DNA of 64,000 bases from Lachnospiraceae bacterium (lineage in GTDB: Bacteria > Bacillota > Clostridia > Lachnospirales > Lachnospiraceae), in contig JAUNDD010000004.1 of the NCBI GenBank assembly GCA_030526245.1, positions 24,158 to 88,157 on the forward strand, written 5' to 3'. The position numbers were made by a program, and so were the translations under genes. Below, one piece after another: positions 16,580-25,268 of this stretch (positions are counted from its first letter, which is position 1; each line of letters starts with the position of its first letter). Under the pieces are notes generated by a model. It had not been told where the DNA came from, did not search any database, and worked only from the letters and a program-made list of their open reading frames with translations.

Positions 16580-17467
16580 CTACTTCTGCTGAATCCTCTG
16601 ACGCACGATCTCGTAAGCCAGCACCCCGGCTGCCACCGACGCATTCAGAGAATCGATCTGTCCAAACATCGGAATCGACGTAATGAAATCGCACTTCTCC
16701 CTCACCAGCCGGCTGACGCCCTTTCCTTCATTTCCGATCACCAGACCGATGGGCCCCGTCAGATTCTGCCGGTACATCTGCTCTCCGTCCATGTCCGCGC
16801 AGACAAACCACAGACCTTCCTTCTTCAGGTTCTCCATGGTACTCACGATATTGGTGACCTTGGCCACCGGGGTATAGTTGAGCGCACCGGCAGAGGTCTT
16901 CATCACCGTGGAGGTCAGCGTTGCCGCATGACGCTTCGGTATGATGACACCATGAGCGCCCGCCAGGTTGGCTGTCCGGATGATCGCTCCCAGGTTGTAG
17001 GGATCCTCGATTTCATCCAGCACAAAGATAAAGGGAGCTTCTCCGGCTTCTCTGGCCTTGTTTAAGATATCCTCCACCTCAGCGTAAGCAAAGGCTGCCA
17101 CCCGGGCGATCACGCCCTGATGGTGGCCGGTCTGGGACATCTGATCCAGGCGATCCCGGCTTACCTTCTGTACGATGGTCTGGTGTTTGGTTGCTTCCCG
17201 CAGAATCGTCTGGATGGGGCCGTCCATGACCCCTTCCTGGACAAACAGCTTATCCACGGTTCGTCCGGAGCGGAATGCCTCGATCACGGCATTGCGGCCC
17301 TCCAGCATATCCTCCGACAGTTCTCCGCCCTCGGTCTGCTGCTCCCGGTTCATGCCGGCCATGCCTCGGGCCTCCCGTCTGGCTGCGCCTCTGTCACCGC
17401 GTCCGTTCCGCCGCGGTGCTCCCTCCTGTGTACTCTGTTCGCTTCTGTTAGAATTATACTTTGCCAT
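16580..17467 (-). CDS. rlmB: 23S rRNA (guanosine-2'-O-)-methyltransferase RlmB (SpoU/TrmH family)
   Basis: Methylates the 2'-OH of a conserved 23S guanosine (G2251 in E. coli). The substrate-binding domain (EGRNAVIEAFRSGRTVDKLFVQEG) is followed by the SPOUT knot motifs ILDEIEDPYNLGAIIRTA-like (about 160), GLVIGNEGKGVSRLVRE and IPMFGQIDSLNASVAAGVLAYE. The first 50 of the 295 residues are a disordered Arg/Gly-rich extension (RRNGRGDRGAARREARG) not found in the E. coli enzyme, possibly RNA-binding. The gene starts 30 bp downstream of mrnC, as in many Clostridia. Confidence 0.94.
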   Translation of the reverse strand: MAKYNSNRSEQSTQEGAPRRNGRGDRGAARREARGMAGMNREQQTEGGELSEDMLEGRNAVIEAFRSGRTVDKLFVQEGVMDGPIQTILREATKHQTIVQKVSRDRLDQMSQTGHHQGVIARVAAFAYAEVEDILNKAREAGEAPFIFVLDEIEDPYNLGAIIRTANLAGAHGVIIPKRHAATLTSTVMKTSAGALNYTPVAKVTNIVSTMENLKKEGLWFVCADMDGEQMYRQNLTGPIGLVIGNEGKGVSRLVREKCDFITSIPMFGQIDSLNASVAAGVLAYEIVRQRIQQK

Positions 17468-17497
17468 ATTCTTCCCTCAAAATCCGAAAATGTCCGT

Positions 17498-17935
17498 TCA
17501 GACCGGAAGCATGCCGATGCGTTCCAGACCGGTTCGTGTCAGCGTCAGCAGCCTTTCATTTCTTCTCTGCAGATACAGGTATCCGATCAGTGCCTCAAAC
17601 CCGGTAGCCTCCAGGTATTCCCGTCGGCTGGCGTTTTTTGCGATGGTATGCGGATTGGAATTATGTCCGCGCCGATAGACTGCGGCCTCCTCCTCCGTCA
17701 GATCCGGCAGGATCGCCGCCACGATGGCCGCCTGGGTCTTAGCGCGCACAAGCTGCGCCGTCAGACGGTGCAGCTTGTTTACCTGTCGATTTGCCTGTTT
17801 TACAAAAATGGTACGAATGATCAGGTCGTACACATCGTCGCCGATGTAGGCCAGTGTCAGCGGTGAATACTGGCTCCAGTCCCGCTCCTTCAGCCCGAAG
17901 ACCTCATCGATTCCCCTTGTCAGACTCTCTTCCAT
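17498..17935 (-). CDS. mrnC: Mini-ribonuclease III
   Basis: A 145-residue RNase III catalytic domain without a dsRNA-binding domain; in Bacillus it matures 23S rRNA. The signature SPLTLAYIGDDVYDLIIR holds the acidic catalytic residues, with a second acidic motif EATGFEALIGYLYL near the C-terminus. The start overlaps the end of cysS by 16 bp, the common Firmicutes cysS-mrnC-rlmB arrangement. Confidence 0.95.
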   Translation of the reverse strand: MEESLTRGIDEVFGLKERDWSQYSPLTLAYIGDDVYDLIIRTIFVKQANRQVNKLHRLTAQLVRAKTQAAIVAAILPDLTEEEAAVYRRGHNSNPHTIAKNASRREYLEATGFEALIGYLYLQRRNERLLTLTRTGLERIGMLPV

Positions 17936-19326
17936 TTAACTCCTTCTCTGGTATCCAGAAGCTCAATGCCCATATCCAGCAGCTTGCCGCGGATCTCATC
18001 AGCCTTGGCAAAATCCTTTGCCTTACGGGCTGCCTGACGCTCTGCGATCAGTGCTTCGATCTCGCTGTCCAGCACTTCTTCCTTCTTTTCCACCTTCAGG
18101 CCCAGAATATCCGCCAGCTTGATGATCTCATCGCGCACCTGACCGGCAAAAGCTGCCGAGCAGCCGGATACGGCATTGGTGTTGGCAAAACGAACCAGAT
18201 CAAAGATGGCCGCAATGGCATCGGCGGTGTTAAGGTCGTCGTCCATGGCTTCCTCAAAGCTCTTTACGATCTCCTGCATCTGCTCCAGCAGAGTGCCCTC
18301 GGCTTCGGTGAGCTCCGCTGCCGCTGCGTTTTCCTTTACATATTTCAGGTTGTCCACCGCATTGACAATACGCTCCAGTGCGGACTGAGCCGAAGCCATC
18401 AGCTCCGCCGAGAAGTTCAGCGGACTGCGGTAATGAGCCGTCAGCATGAAGAAGCGCAGTACCTGCAGGTCATACTTCTCGCCGATCTCACGAACGGTAA
18501 AGAAGTTGCCCAGACTCTTGCTCATCTTGCGGTTGTCGATATTCAAAAAACCGTTGTGCAGCCAGTAGTTGGCAAAGGGCACACCGTTGCAGCACTCACT
18601 CTGTGCAATCTCGTTCTCGTGATGCGGGAAGATCAGATCCTCGCCGCCGGCATGGATATCAATGGTCTCTCCCAGATACCGTTTAGCCATGACCGAGCAC
18701 TCGATATGCCAGCCCGGACGGCCATCTCCCCAGGGTGATACCCAGTAAGGCTCGCCTTCCTTTTTCGGCTTCCACAGTACAAAATCCAGCGGATCCTCCT
18801 TCTGATCCTCGCCGGTTACCAGCAGCGAACGTCCGCCGGACTGCAGATCATCCAGGTTCTTATGGGACAGCTTGCCGTAGCCTTCATCCTTACGGGTACG
18901 GAAGTAGACGGTTCCGTTGACTTCATAGGCATAGCCCTTTTCGATCAGCGTCTCGATCATCTCAATCATGCCGTCGATCTCCTGAGTTGCCTTGGGATGG
19001 GTGGTGGCCGGACGCACATTCATGCTCTCCATATCCGTTACGCATTCCTTAATGTAGCGTTCGGAGATCTCTGTGGTGCTCACACCCTCTTCAATGGCCT
19101 TTTTGATGATCTTATCGTCTACGTCCGTGAAGTTGGATACGTAGTTGACCTCGTATCCCTTGTACTCGAAATAGCGTCTGGCCGTATCGAATACGATCAT
19201 CGGACGTGCATTACCGATATGGATAAAATTGTATACGGTGGGGCCGCATACATACATCGAAACCTTGCCCGGCTCGATGGGCTTAAACTCATCTTTTCTT
19301 TTGGTCAGTGTATTGTAAAGCTTCAT
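17920..19326 (-). CDS. cysS: Cysteinyl-tRNA synthetase
   Basis: Class I synthetase of 468 residues: begins [14 protein letters not shown], with zinc ligand [16 protein letters not shown] (containing the HIGN version of HIGH), [10 protein letters not shown], the zinc-binding region [20 protein letters not shown] and the KMSKS loop as RKMSKSLGN. The start at 19326 is based on family homology; an in-frame TTG five codons upstream (19341) is possible and the best SD-like stretch is poorly placed for either. It lies behind a structured leader and overlaps mrnC. Confidence 0.95.
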   Translation of the reverse strand: MKLYNTLTKRKDEFKPIEPGKVSMYVCGPTVYNFIHIGNARPMIVFDTARRYFEYKGYEVNYVSNFTDVDDKIIKKAIEEGVSTTEISERYIKECVTDMESMNVRPATTHPKATQEIDGMIEMIETLIEKGYAYEVNGTVYFRTRKDEGYGKLSHKNLDDLQSGGRSLLVTGEDQKEDPLDFVLWKPKKEGEPYWVSPWGDGRPGWHIECSVMAKRYLGETIDIHAGGEDLIFPHHENEIAQSECCNGVPFANYWLHNGFLNIDNRKMSKSLGNFFTVREIGEKYDLQVLRFFMLTAHYRSPLNFSAELMASAQSALERIVNAVDNLKYVKENAAAAELTEAEGTLLEQMQEIVKSFEEAMDDDLNTADAIAAIFDLVRFANTNAVSGCSAAFAGQVRDEIIKLADILGLKVEKKEEVLDSEIEALIAERQAARKAKDFAKADEIRGKLLDMGIELLDTREGVKWKRV

Positions 19327-19390
19327 GTTGTGTGTCGGCAAACCGCCTTTCCATGCCGGCCGCCGCTCCTTTCCTAATTAATACAAGGTG

Positions 19391-19552
19391 TCAAAAACAG
19401 GATCCAGGCTTGCTTTGTGCTTCGGTCTCCGTTCACTTCGATCCGCGCCTGGCGAAGGTCCACCGGACCTTCCGTACCTCCTACGATCCTGTTCATTACT
19501 GCATTCTGTTATCCGGGGTCCAACCACTTCGTGCCCGGCCCTTCAGACTTAT
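19391..19552 (-). other. Structured leader or small RNA upstream of cysS
   Basis: From the predicted start near 19552 the minus strand folds into hairpins CCGGG..CCCGG and AAGGTCC/GGACCTT (about 19455-19472). A closing stem CAGGATC (19491-19485) / GATCCTG (19404-19398) is followed by five T. This may be an attenuator of cysS or an independent small RNA. I found neither the T-box sequence nor the signal-recognition RNA core. Confidence 0.4.
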
Positions 19553-19558
19553 GGGCTT

Positions 19559-19587
19559 AGTCTAGTCAATCCCCTATTCTTTGTCAA
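19559..19587 (-). promoter_or_regulatory. Promoter of the cysS-mrnC-rlmB operon
   Basis: TTGACA, 17 bp, TAGACT on the minus strand, giving a leader of about 225 nt. Confidence 0.7.
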
Positions 19588-19600
19588 GAAACGCCCCTGC

Positions 19601-19639
19601 GGATTTTGGCCAGTTACAGTTCACTGCGTGAACTGTAAC
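19601..19639. repeat. Dispersed palindromic repeat, family A
   Basis: GGATTTTGGCC followed by a perfect 11-bp inverted repeat (GTTACAGTTCA, 5-nt loop, TGAACTGTAAC). The same 39-bp arrangement occurs inverted at 27963-28001 and degenerate near 63482-63520. It lies just downstream of the GNAT gene and may terminate it. Confidence 0.85.
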
Positions 19640-19645
19640 GTACAC

Positions 19646-20575
19646 TCACACCACTTCACTGATAAATATCCGCAGCTGCGCCAGCGGTCTGCCGATCAGC
19701 CTTCGATAGGCATCCTCGTTCAGCACCCGGACCATCATGGGCGGAAACGCCTCCTTCGCCATGCAGACCATACAGCGGCTTCGATCTTCACGCTCCAGCA
19801 GACACAGCTGGCCCTCGCTGACCTCCTGCTGCCGCTGCAGATCCCGGTAATAATCCTTGCTTCGCAGCGAGAACAGATCAAACTGCTCCGCCAGCCGGTG
19901 ATTTACCTCTTCGGCAACAGCCTCCAGCGTCTCGTCACTGCATTCATACGCCGGCGCAGAAATTGCCGGTGATGAAGCCGCCTGTTCTGAACCTGCCTGC
20001 GCTGAACCTGCCTGCACTGAAGCCGCCTGTTCAAAATCTGCCTGTACTGGATCCATCGATGATGCCTGATCTCGTCCGGTTCCATTTTGTTTCCGAATAA
20101 AGTTCCCACCTGGCTTCGGCAAATCGAAAATATCCTCTTCCCAACGCCAGGCCCAGGCCCGCTCAAATCCAAGGGGCGTGTAGTAAGCCTCATTGGCCGG
20201 CATCAGGAAACCAAAGGGCATTCCCTTTTCCCGGCAATCGTCCATGGCCATCTCCATCAGCTGTTTCATCAGCCCCTGCCGGCGCCAGGCCGGATCCGTT
20301 GCCACGGCCACAAAATAAGGAAGGACCCGCTCCTCACGGAGCAGGTCGTATACCCTTACTGGATTGACGTGCACCATGGATATGATCCGGCCATCTTCCG
20401 GGAGAATGGCTGCAAAGATCTCGTTTCGATCCGCCCGGTTTTCATAATAATAATCCACAAACTCCCGGGCATCCTCCGGAAAGCACAGCTCATAGAGCGT
20501 ACGGGTCAGACCGTGCTCCTCCCTGCGGAGCTTTCGCAGAAGCACCTGGCCCTTTCCGGTCGAAACCGTGATCAT
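19646..20575 (-). CDS. GNAT acetyltransferase with repeat-expanded linker
   Basis: 309 residues. The N-terminal GNAT domain carries the acetyl-CoA signature [20 protein letters not shown] and the downstream [14 protein letters not shown], resembling Eis/YhbS-like enzymes. A second, less clear domain follows (about 220-309). A low-complexity insert of QAGSA-like pentapeptides joins them (about residues 175-208), encoded by imperfect 15-bp tandem repeats at 19979-20050. The start codon overlaps the ispF stop (ATGA), so it is translationally coupled. Substrate unknown. Confidence 0.8.
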   Translation of the reverse strand: MITVSTGKGQVLLRKLRREEHGLTRTLYELCFPEDAREFVDYYYENRADRNEIFAAILPEDGRIISMVHVNPVRVYDLLREERVLPYFVAVATDPAWRRQGLMKQLMEMAMDDCREKGMPFGFLMPANEAYYTPLGFERAWAWRWEEDIFDLPKPGGNFIRKQNGTGRDQASSMDPVQADFEQAASVQAGSAQAGSEQAASSPAISAPAYECSDETLEAVAEEVNHRLAEQFDLFSLRSKDYYRDLQRQQEVSEGQLCLLEREDRSRCMVCMAKEAFPPMMVRVLNEDAYRRLIGRPLAQLRIFISEVV

Positions 20576-21051
20576 GCGCCGAGCTGCTCCAGACAGCAAA
20601 TGGCGTGGGAGCTGATTCCGTCACCCGCACCGGTGAAGCCCAGCTTCTCCTCGGTGGTGGCCTTGATGGACACCCGGCTTACCTCCAGCCCCAGCGCTTC
20701 AGCCACATTTTCACGCATCTGCGGCAGGAAGGTCATCAGCTTCGGCCGCTGGGCCACAATGATGGAATCGATATTCTCGATGCGGTACTGGTTTTCCCGA
20801 AGCAGCGCACCCACATGCTCCAGCAGTTTGATACTGGAGATCCCTTCATAGGCGGGATCCGTATCCGGAAAATGCTGGCCGATATCTCCCAGCGCCGCTG
20901 CCCCCAAAAGAGCATCCATGATCGCGTGGACGATCACATCCGCATCCGAATGTCCCAGCAGTCCCTTTTCATATGGAATATGTACGCCGCCCAGGATCAG
21001 ATCCCGGCCTTCCACCAGGCGGTGTACATCGTAGCCAATTCCAACTCTCAT
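20572..21051 (-). CDS. ispF: 2-C-methyl-D-erythritol 2,4-cyclodiphosphate synthase
   Basis: Methylerythritol-phosphate pathway enzyme of isoprenoid synthesis. The 159 residues contain the metal-binding GYDVHRL (Asp, His), [20 protein letters not shown] and [11 protein letters not shown], plus the C-terminal [21 protein letters not shown]. Length and motifs are canonical. ispD is not in the window. Confidence 0.97.
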   Translation of the reverse strand: MRVGIGYDVHRLVEGRDLILGGVHIPYEKGLLGHSDADVIVHAIMDALLGAAALGDIGQHFPDTDPAYEGISSIKLLEHVGALLRENQYRIENIDSIIVAQRPKLMTFLPQMRENVAEALGLEVSRVSIKATTEEKLGFTGAGDGISSHAICCLEQLGA

Positions 21052-21064
21052 ATTAAACTCCTAT

Positions 21065-21210
21065 CCTCGGCCCATTTCAAATCGCCTGACGGCGATGGGC
21101 CTCGCTTGCAGACCAGCTCCTCTGGAGCAGGTTTCTCCTTGACCTCGGCCCATTCCAAATCGCCTGACGGCGATGGGCCTCGCTTGCAGACCAGCTCCTC
21201 CGGAGCAGGT
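21065..21210. repeat. Two 68-bp direct repeats, family C (double-hairpin unit)
   Basis: Copies at 21065-21132 and 21143-21210 differ at a few positions. Each folds into two hairpins. The first is GGCCC, a 7-nt bulge ATTYCAA, then ATCGCC-TGAC-GGCGAT-GGGCC. The second is GACCAGCTCC..GGAGCAGGTC. They fill the gap between ispF and the next gene. A related bulged hairpin is at 28025-28062. Confidence 0.9.
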
Positions 21211-21213
21211 CGT

Positions 21214-21990
21214 TTAATGTCGCTCCCAGTCGTTTTCGTAGCTTTCACAGAAGCGGGCAAAGAAGCTCTCCGGCTCTCCGCCCTCTCGCAGATGACCGGT
21301 ATCCCCCACCCTCTTGGTGCGGAAGGTGGCGATGCCTTTGACGCGCTCCTCGCTGACGATCTCCGTCACCGACGATGTCACGGTCACCAGATTGTGGATC
21401 GTCATCAGCGGAGATACGTTCCAGAAATATGCCAGCAGCTGGCTGGTGAGGCCAAAGTGACAGAACAGCGCGATGGTGTCGTTGTTGCCCTGTTCGGTGC
21501 GGAAGATCTGCCCGTCCCGCACATAACCGTAGGATGCCAGCAGCTCATCCATGCCCTTCGTTACCACATCATACTGCTCGGCTACATCCGTCAGTCTCGC
21601 CAGCGGAGTCTCTCTCCAACGCACCGGATCGTAATACAGCGGGTCATTCTTCCAGCCCTCCGGCAGCATATCCCAGGTAATGCGCTTTTCGTAGCTTCCG
21701 TCTTCCAGACGGTTTGTGTCCGGAAACCATTTCTCCATTTCCGGATGCTCATTCAGATCCAGCCGGGAGGTGACCTCCTGCAGCCAGTCCAGCGTGACCG
21801 CCTCCCGGCCCAGGGCCTTTAAGGTCGGTGCCGCAGTCTCCCGGGCCCGCCCCAACGGCGATACGTAAAAATCCTTTATATTCTCCTTGATCAGATGGGG
21901 AACCAGAAGCTGTGCTTCCCGCTGTCCCTTTTCTGTCAGAATATCCTTCTCGTAATTGGGTTCCCCATGACGAACGATCAGTAATCTCAT
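21214..21990 (-). CDS. Histidine phosphatase family protein
   Basis: 258 residues with the RHG motif LLIVRHGEPNY at the N-terminus, the Arg-containing YVSPLGRARETAAPTL and the second catalytic His in TIALFCHFGLTSQLLAYF. It is larger than the phosphatase at 12182 and has a long insert between the motifs. The start at 21990 (MRLLIV) has GGAG at the proper distance; a start four codons earlier is also in frame. It is likely a small-molecule phosphatase; the substrate is not deducible. Confidence 0.85.
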   Translation of the reverse strand: MRLLIVRHGEPNYEKDILTEKGQREAQLLVPHLIKENIKDFYVSPLGRARETAAPTLKALGREAVTLDWLQEVTSRLDLNEHPEMEKWFPDTNRLEDGSYEKRITWDMLPEGWKNDPLYYDPVRWRETPLARLTDVAEQYDVVTKGMDELLASYGYVRDGQIFRTEQGNNDTIALFCHFGLTSQLLAYFWNVSPLMTIHNLVTVTSSVTEIVSEERVKGIATFRTKRVGDTGHLREGGEPESFFARFCESYENDWERH

Positions 21991-22025
21991 GTGTTTCTCC
22001 ATTCTATGATCTGCCGATGCAGCTG

Positions 22026-22160
22026 CCTGCGGCGATGAGCCTCGCTTGCAGACCCGTTGTTACAGTGCACACGGTGAACTGCAACCGTCCACCTGAGCTG
22101 TAACGACCATCTCCTTCGGAGCAGGTCGTTTTCCTGACCTCGGCTCATTTCACATCGCCT
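22026..22160. repeat. Family C element interrupted by a family A palindrome
   Basis: Left part GGCGATGAGCCTCGCTTGCAGAC (22031-22053) and right part CTTCGGAGCAGGTC (22113-22126) match the 68-bp unit. They are separated by a GTTACAGTGCA..TGAACTGCAAC palindrome (22059-22085) and a further CTGAGCTGTAA stretch, so the arrangement looks like one repeat inserted in another. Confidence 0.65.
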
Positions 22161-22294
22161 CTTTCATGTATGCATGAAGTGTAGAGTAATTTTGACACTT
22201 TCATTAAATAAATATGATAACACGTTTTCAGGTTTCCATGTTATAATACATCGCCGAAATATCAGGCTGATCACAGGCTCCACCGCAACATTTT

Positions 22295-22415
22295 GTCACA
22301 GTTCAGGCGGTTCGCTTCCGCGAAGTGTTTTTGCCGTTACAGTTCAGGCGCTTCGATCCCGCGAAGTATTTTGCCGTTACAGTTCAGGTGGTTCGATCCC
22401 GAGAGGTGTTTTGCC
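22295..22415. repeat. Three tandem copies of a 40-41-bp unit, family B
   Basis: Copies at 22295-22335, 22336-22375 and 22376-22415, each starting GTTACAGTTCAGG (first copy GTCACAG), continuing with TTCGATCCCGCGA-like and ending TTTTGCC. They lie just upstream of the DUF4317 gene. Single copies recur at 28144-28183 and 31090-31128 (reverse), and degenerately at 8674 and 47796. Confidence 0.9.
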
Positions 22416-22447
22416 TGCTGACCTCAGCCAGCTTCAGGAGGGTATGT

Positions 22448-23584
22448 ATGAATAAGAAGGAAATTTCCGAGATCCGCAAGCAGTTTACAGACGCACACTG
22501 CACCATTTCCCGGATCTGCGGCTGTTATGTAGACGCTGACAAAAACAAGGTGGCCGATTTTGCCGGCTCCTTTCTCACTCTGCCGGACGAGGAATGCGTG
22601 AAGTATTATGAGATCTTCCGCAAGGTCCTTTCCGGCTCCATCGGTAAAAATCTGATGAACATGGACTTCCCGCTGGAAGCCGAGATGGAGGGCGGCAAAC
22701 AGGCCTTCCTGCTTTCTCTGCGGGACACGGCTCTGAAGGACGAAGAGCTGGTGGATGCTTACTACGAGAAGGTGATCTCTTCCTTTGAATATGTAGGCAA
22801 CTATCTGATCCTGCTGATTCACGCCGCATACGACGTACCGGGCCGTTCCTCCGACAATCTGGAGATGGACGATGCCTCGGATGAGGTCTATTCCTACATC
22901 TTAAGTGCCGTCTGCCCGGTATCCCTGGAAAAGCCGGCCCTGTCCTACGATGCGGATGAACAGTGCTTCCATGACCGCGTTCGCGACTGGATCGTCTCCG
23001 CTCCGGAGCTTGGCTTCCTGTTCCCGGCCTTCAATGACCGCAGCACGGATATCCACAGCCTGCTCTTCTATACCAAAAATGCCAAGAACCAGCACGAGGA
23101 ATTCAACGAGGCTCTTCTCTCCTGCCCGCTTCCTCTGCCGGGACCCTCGCAGCAGGAGGTCTTTGCGGATGTAATCGAGGAGACCCTGGGCGAGGCCTGC
23201 ACCTTTGAGATGATCCGCGGTCTGCATGATCAGATTCATGAGCTCACCGAGCGTGCCAAGGAAAGTCCGGATCCGGTGGTCCTCCAGCAGGGCGAGGTCA
23301 AGAATCTCCTGTCACTGGCCGGTGCCGATACCGAGCAGATCCAGCAGTTTGACAAGACCTTCGAGGAGACCGCCGGCAGTGAGGCCGTCTTCATGCCCAC
23401 CAACCTGCGTGGCAATCAGAAATTCGAGGTCCAGATGCCGGATGTCCAGATCAAGGTCAGCCCGGATCGCTCCGACCTGATCCAGACCAGAAAGATCGAC
23501 GGCCGCGACTGCCTGGTCATCGCCATCTCCGACGACGTTACTGTTAACGGAATCCGGGTTCGTCCGGAATCGAACGAAGCCTGA
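22448..23584 (+). CDS. DUF4317 domain protein
   Basis: 378-residue soluble protein matching the Clostridia DUF4317 family as I know it: begins MNKKEISEIRKQFT, ICGCYVDADKNKV, and a long middle region with PLPLPGPSQQEVFADVI. No catalytic motif, signal peptide or membrane helix is apparent, and the function of the family is unknown. The start at 22448 follows AGGAGG at 22436; the longer reading through the upstream repeat is not protein-like. It is monocistronic, ending at a palindrome plus T run. Confidence 0.85.
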   Translation: MNKKEISEIRKQFTDAHCTISRICGCYVDADKNKVADFAGSFLTLPDEECVKYYEIFRKVLSGSIGKNLMNMDFPLEAEMEGGKQAFLLSLRDTALKDEELVDAYYEKVISSFEYVGNYLILLIHAAYDVPGRSSDNLEMDDASDEVYSYILSAVCPVSLEKPALSYDADEQCFHDRVRDWIVSAPELGFLFPAFNDRSTDIHSLLFYTKNAKNQHEEFNEALLSCPLPLPGPSQQEVFADVIEETLGEACTFEMIRGLHDQIHELTERAKESPDPVVLQQGEVKNLLSLAGADTEQIQQFDKTFEETAGSEAVFMPTNLRGNQKFEVQMPDVQIKVSPDRSDLIQTRKIDGRDCLVIAISDDVTVNGIRVRPESNEA

Positions 23585-23590
23585 GTTTTT

Positions 23591-23624
23591 GTTACAGTTC
23601 ACGCAGTGAACTGTAACAGTTTTT
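23591..23624 (+). terminator. Family A palindrome serving as terminator
   Basis: Perfect GTTACAGTTCA / TGAACTGTAAC inverted repeat (23591-23617) followed by AGTTTTTATT, 7 nt past the DUF4317 stop codon. It is a repeat copy that also has terminator form. Confidence 0.8.
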
Positions 23625-23802
23625 ATTCTAAGTCCGATTATAATTATGTTATACTATAGATGCTGTCCCGCACCGGGTCAGCATCTATTTCTTTGCAGCT
23701 CAACGGTACGAGCTGCCATTAAACTGTTTCAAAAATTATGGAACATAACCATTCACTCTGCACTGCAGACTGCGCGGAACCCGTCCCCGGAAAGGAGGCT
23801 CT

Positions 23803-25221
23803 ATGAATACATATGACATTATCATCATCGGCGCCGGCCCCGGCGGCATCTTCTCAGCCTACGAGCTGATGAAGGAATGTCCGGACCTGAAGATCGCCGT
23901 ATTTGAAGAAGGCAATCCCCTGGAAAAGCGCCGCTGTCCCATCGACGGCGACAAGGTCAAATCCTGCATCCGCTGCAAGACCTGTGCCATCATGAACGGC
24001 TTCGGCGGTGCCGGCGCGTTCTCCGACGGCAAGTACAATATCACCAATGACTTTGGCGGCACGCTCTACGAATACATCGGCAAAAACAAGGCCCTGGAGC
24101 TGATGCGCTACGTGGATGACATCAACGTTTCCCACGGCGGCGAGAATACCCATATGTATTCCACCAGCGGTACCCGCTTCAAAAAGCTCTGCATGCAGAA
24201 CAAGCTGAAGCTTTTGGATGCCAGTGTCCGTCATCTGGGAACGGATATCAATTACATCGTCCTCCAGAACCTGTACGATGAGATGAAGGATCATGTGGAC
24301 TTTTTCTTCCGCAGCCCCGTGGATCACATCGAGATTCTGGATCAGCAGGGGCAGCCGGTCACCGGCGGTCAGGGAGAAAACTGCACCTATCAGGTCTGCC
24401 TGGCAAACGGCGAGACTGCCCGGTGCGCCCAGTGCATCATCTCCGTGGGACGAAGCGGCAGCAAATGGATGGAACAGGTCTGCAGTGATCTGAATATCCC
24501 CACAAAATCCAACCGGGTGGACATCGGTGTCCGCGTGGAGCTGCCGGCGGTGATCTTCTCGGATCTGACGGATGAGCTTTACGAGAGCAAGATCGTCTAC
24601 CGCACCGAGAAATTTGAGGACAATGTCCGCACCTTCTGCATGAATCCCTGCGGCATTGTCGTGAACGAAAATACCAACGGCATCGTCACCGTCAACGGAC
24701 ACAGCTTCGAGGATCCGGCGCTGAAGACCGAAAACACCAACTTTGCCCTGCTGGTGGCCAAGCATTTTTCGGAACCCTTCAAGGACAGCAACGGCTACGG
24801 CGAAAGCATTGCCCGCCTCTCCAACATGCTGGGCGGCGGTGTCATTGTCCAGCGCTTCGGCGATCTGGTTCGCGGACGGCGTTCCACCGCTTCCCGCATT
24901 GAGGAAGGCCTGGTGACTCCCACCCTGAATGCGACTCCCGGTGACCTGAGTCTGGTATTGCCCAAGCGAATCCTGGACGGCATCATGGAGATGATCTACG
25001 CCCTGGACAAGATCGCACCGGGTACCGCCAACGACGACACCCTGCTCTACGGCGTGGAGGTCAAGTTCTACAACATGGAGGTACAGCTGGACGAAAATCT
25101 GGAGACGCCCTACAAGGGACTCTATGTCATCGGCGACTGCAGCGGCGTGACCCACTCTCTGTCCCATGCCTCCGCCAGCGGTGTTTACGTGGCAAGACAG
25201 ATTGCAGCAGCCCGCCAGTAA
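23803..25221 (+). CDS. FAD-dependent oxidoreductase (COG2509-type)
   Basis: 472 residues. N-terminal dinucleotide fold YDIIIIGAGPGGIFSAYEL (FAD binding), a cysteine cluster CPIDGDKVKSCIRCKTC (about residues 46-63), GFGGAGAFSDGKYN, and the C-terminal FAD contact GLYVIGDCSGVTHSLSHASASG. This matches the widespread uncharacterised FAD-dependent dehydrogenase group, some of which are annotated as NAD(FAD)-utilising. The cysteines could bind a metal or Fe-S cluster. The gene is followed 47 bp later by the RlmI-like gene. The reaction is unknown. Confidence 0.87.
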   Translation: MNTYDIIIIGAGPGGIFSAYELMKECPDLKIAVFEEGNPLEKRRCPIDGDKVKSCIRCKTCAIMNGFGGAGAFSDGKYNITNDFGGTLYEYIGKNKALELMRYVDDINVSHGGENTHMYSTSGTRFKKLCMQNKLKLLDASVRHLGTDINYIVLQNLYDEMKDHVDFFFRSPVDHIEILDQQGQPVTGGQGENCTYQVCLANGETARCAQCIISVGRSGSKWMEQVCSDLNIPTKSNRVDIGVRVELPAVIFSDLTDELYESKIVYRTEKFEDNVRTFCMNPCGIVVNENTNGIVTVNGHSFEDPALKTENTNFALLVAKHFSEPFKDSNGYGESIARLSNMLGGGVIVQRFGDLVRGRRSTASRIEEGLVTPTLNATPGDLSLVLPKRILDGIMEMIYALDKIAPGTANDDTLLYGVEVKFYNMEVQLDENLETPYKGLYVIGDCSGVTHSLSHASASGVYVARQIAAARQ

Positions 25222-25268
25222 CCGGGCTTTTACCCTGATCAACATTTAGAAAGAAGGACATACACTAC

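Noticed and set aside
19391..19552. T-box, SRP RNA or 6S RNA upstream of cysS
   Set aside because: The T-box core, the SRP GGAA-tetraloop/AGCAGCC core and paired 5'/3' ends typical of 6S were looked for and not found; kept only as an unassigned structured region.
21048..21260. 70-codon open frame containing a duplicated peptide (PAPEELVCKRGPSPSGDL)
   Set aside because: The duplication is simply the translation of the two 68-bp non-coding repeats; it overlaps the ends of both neighbours and has no SD.
22325..22447. N-terminal extension of the DUF4317 protein
   Set aside because: The extra 41 codons translate the tandem family B repeats; the SD AGGAGG at 22436 and family homology place the start at 22448.
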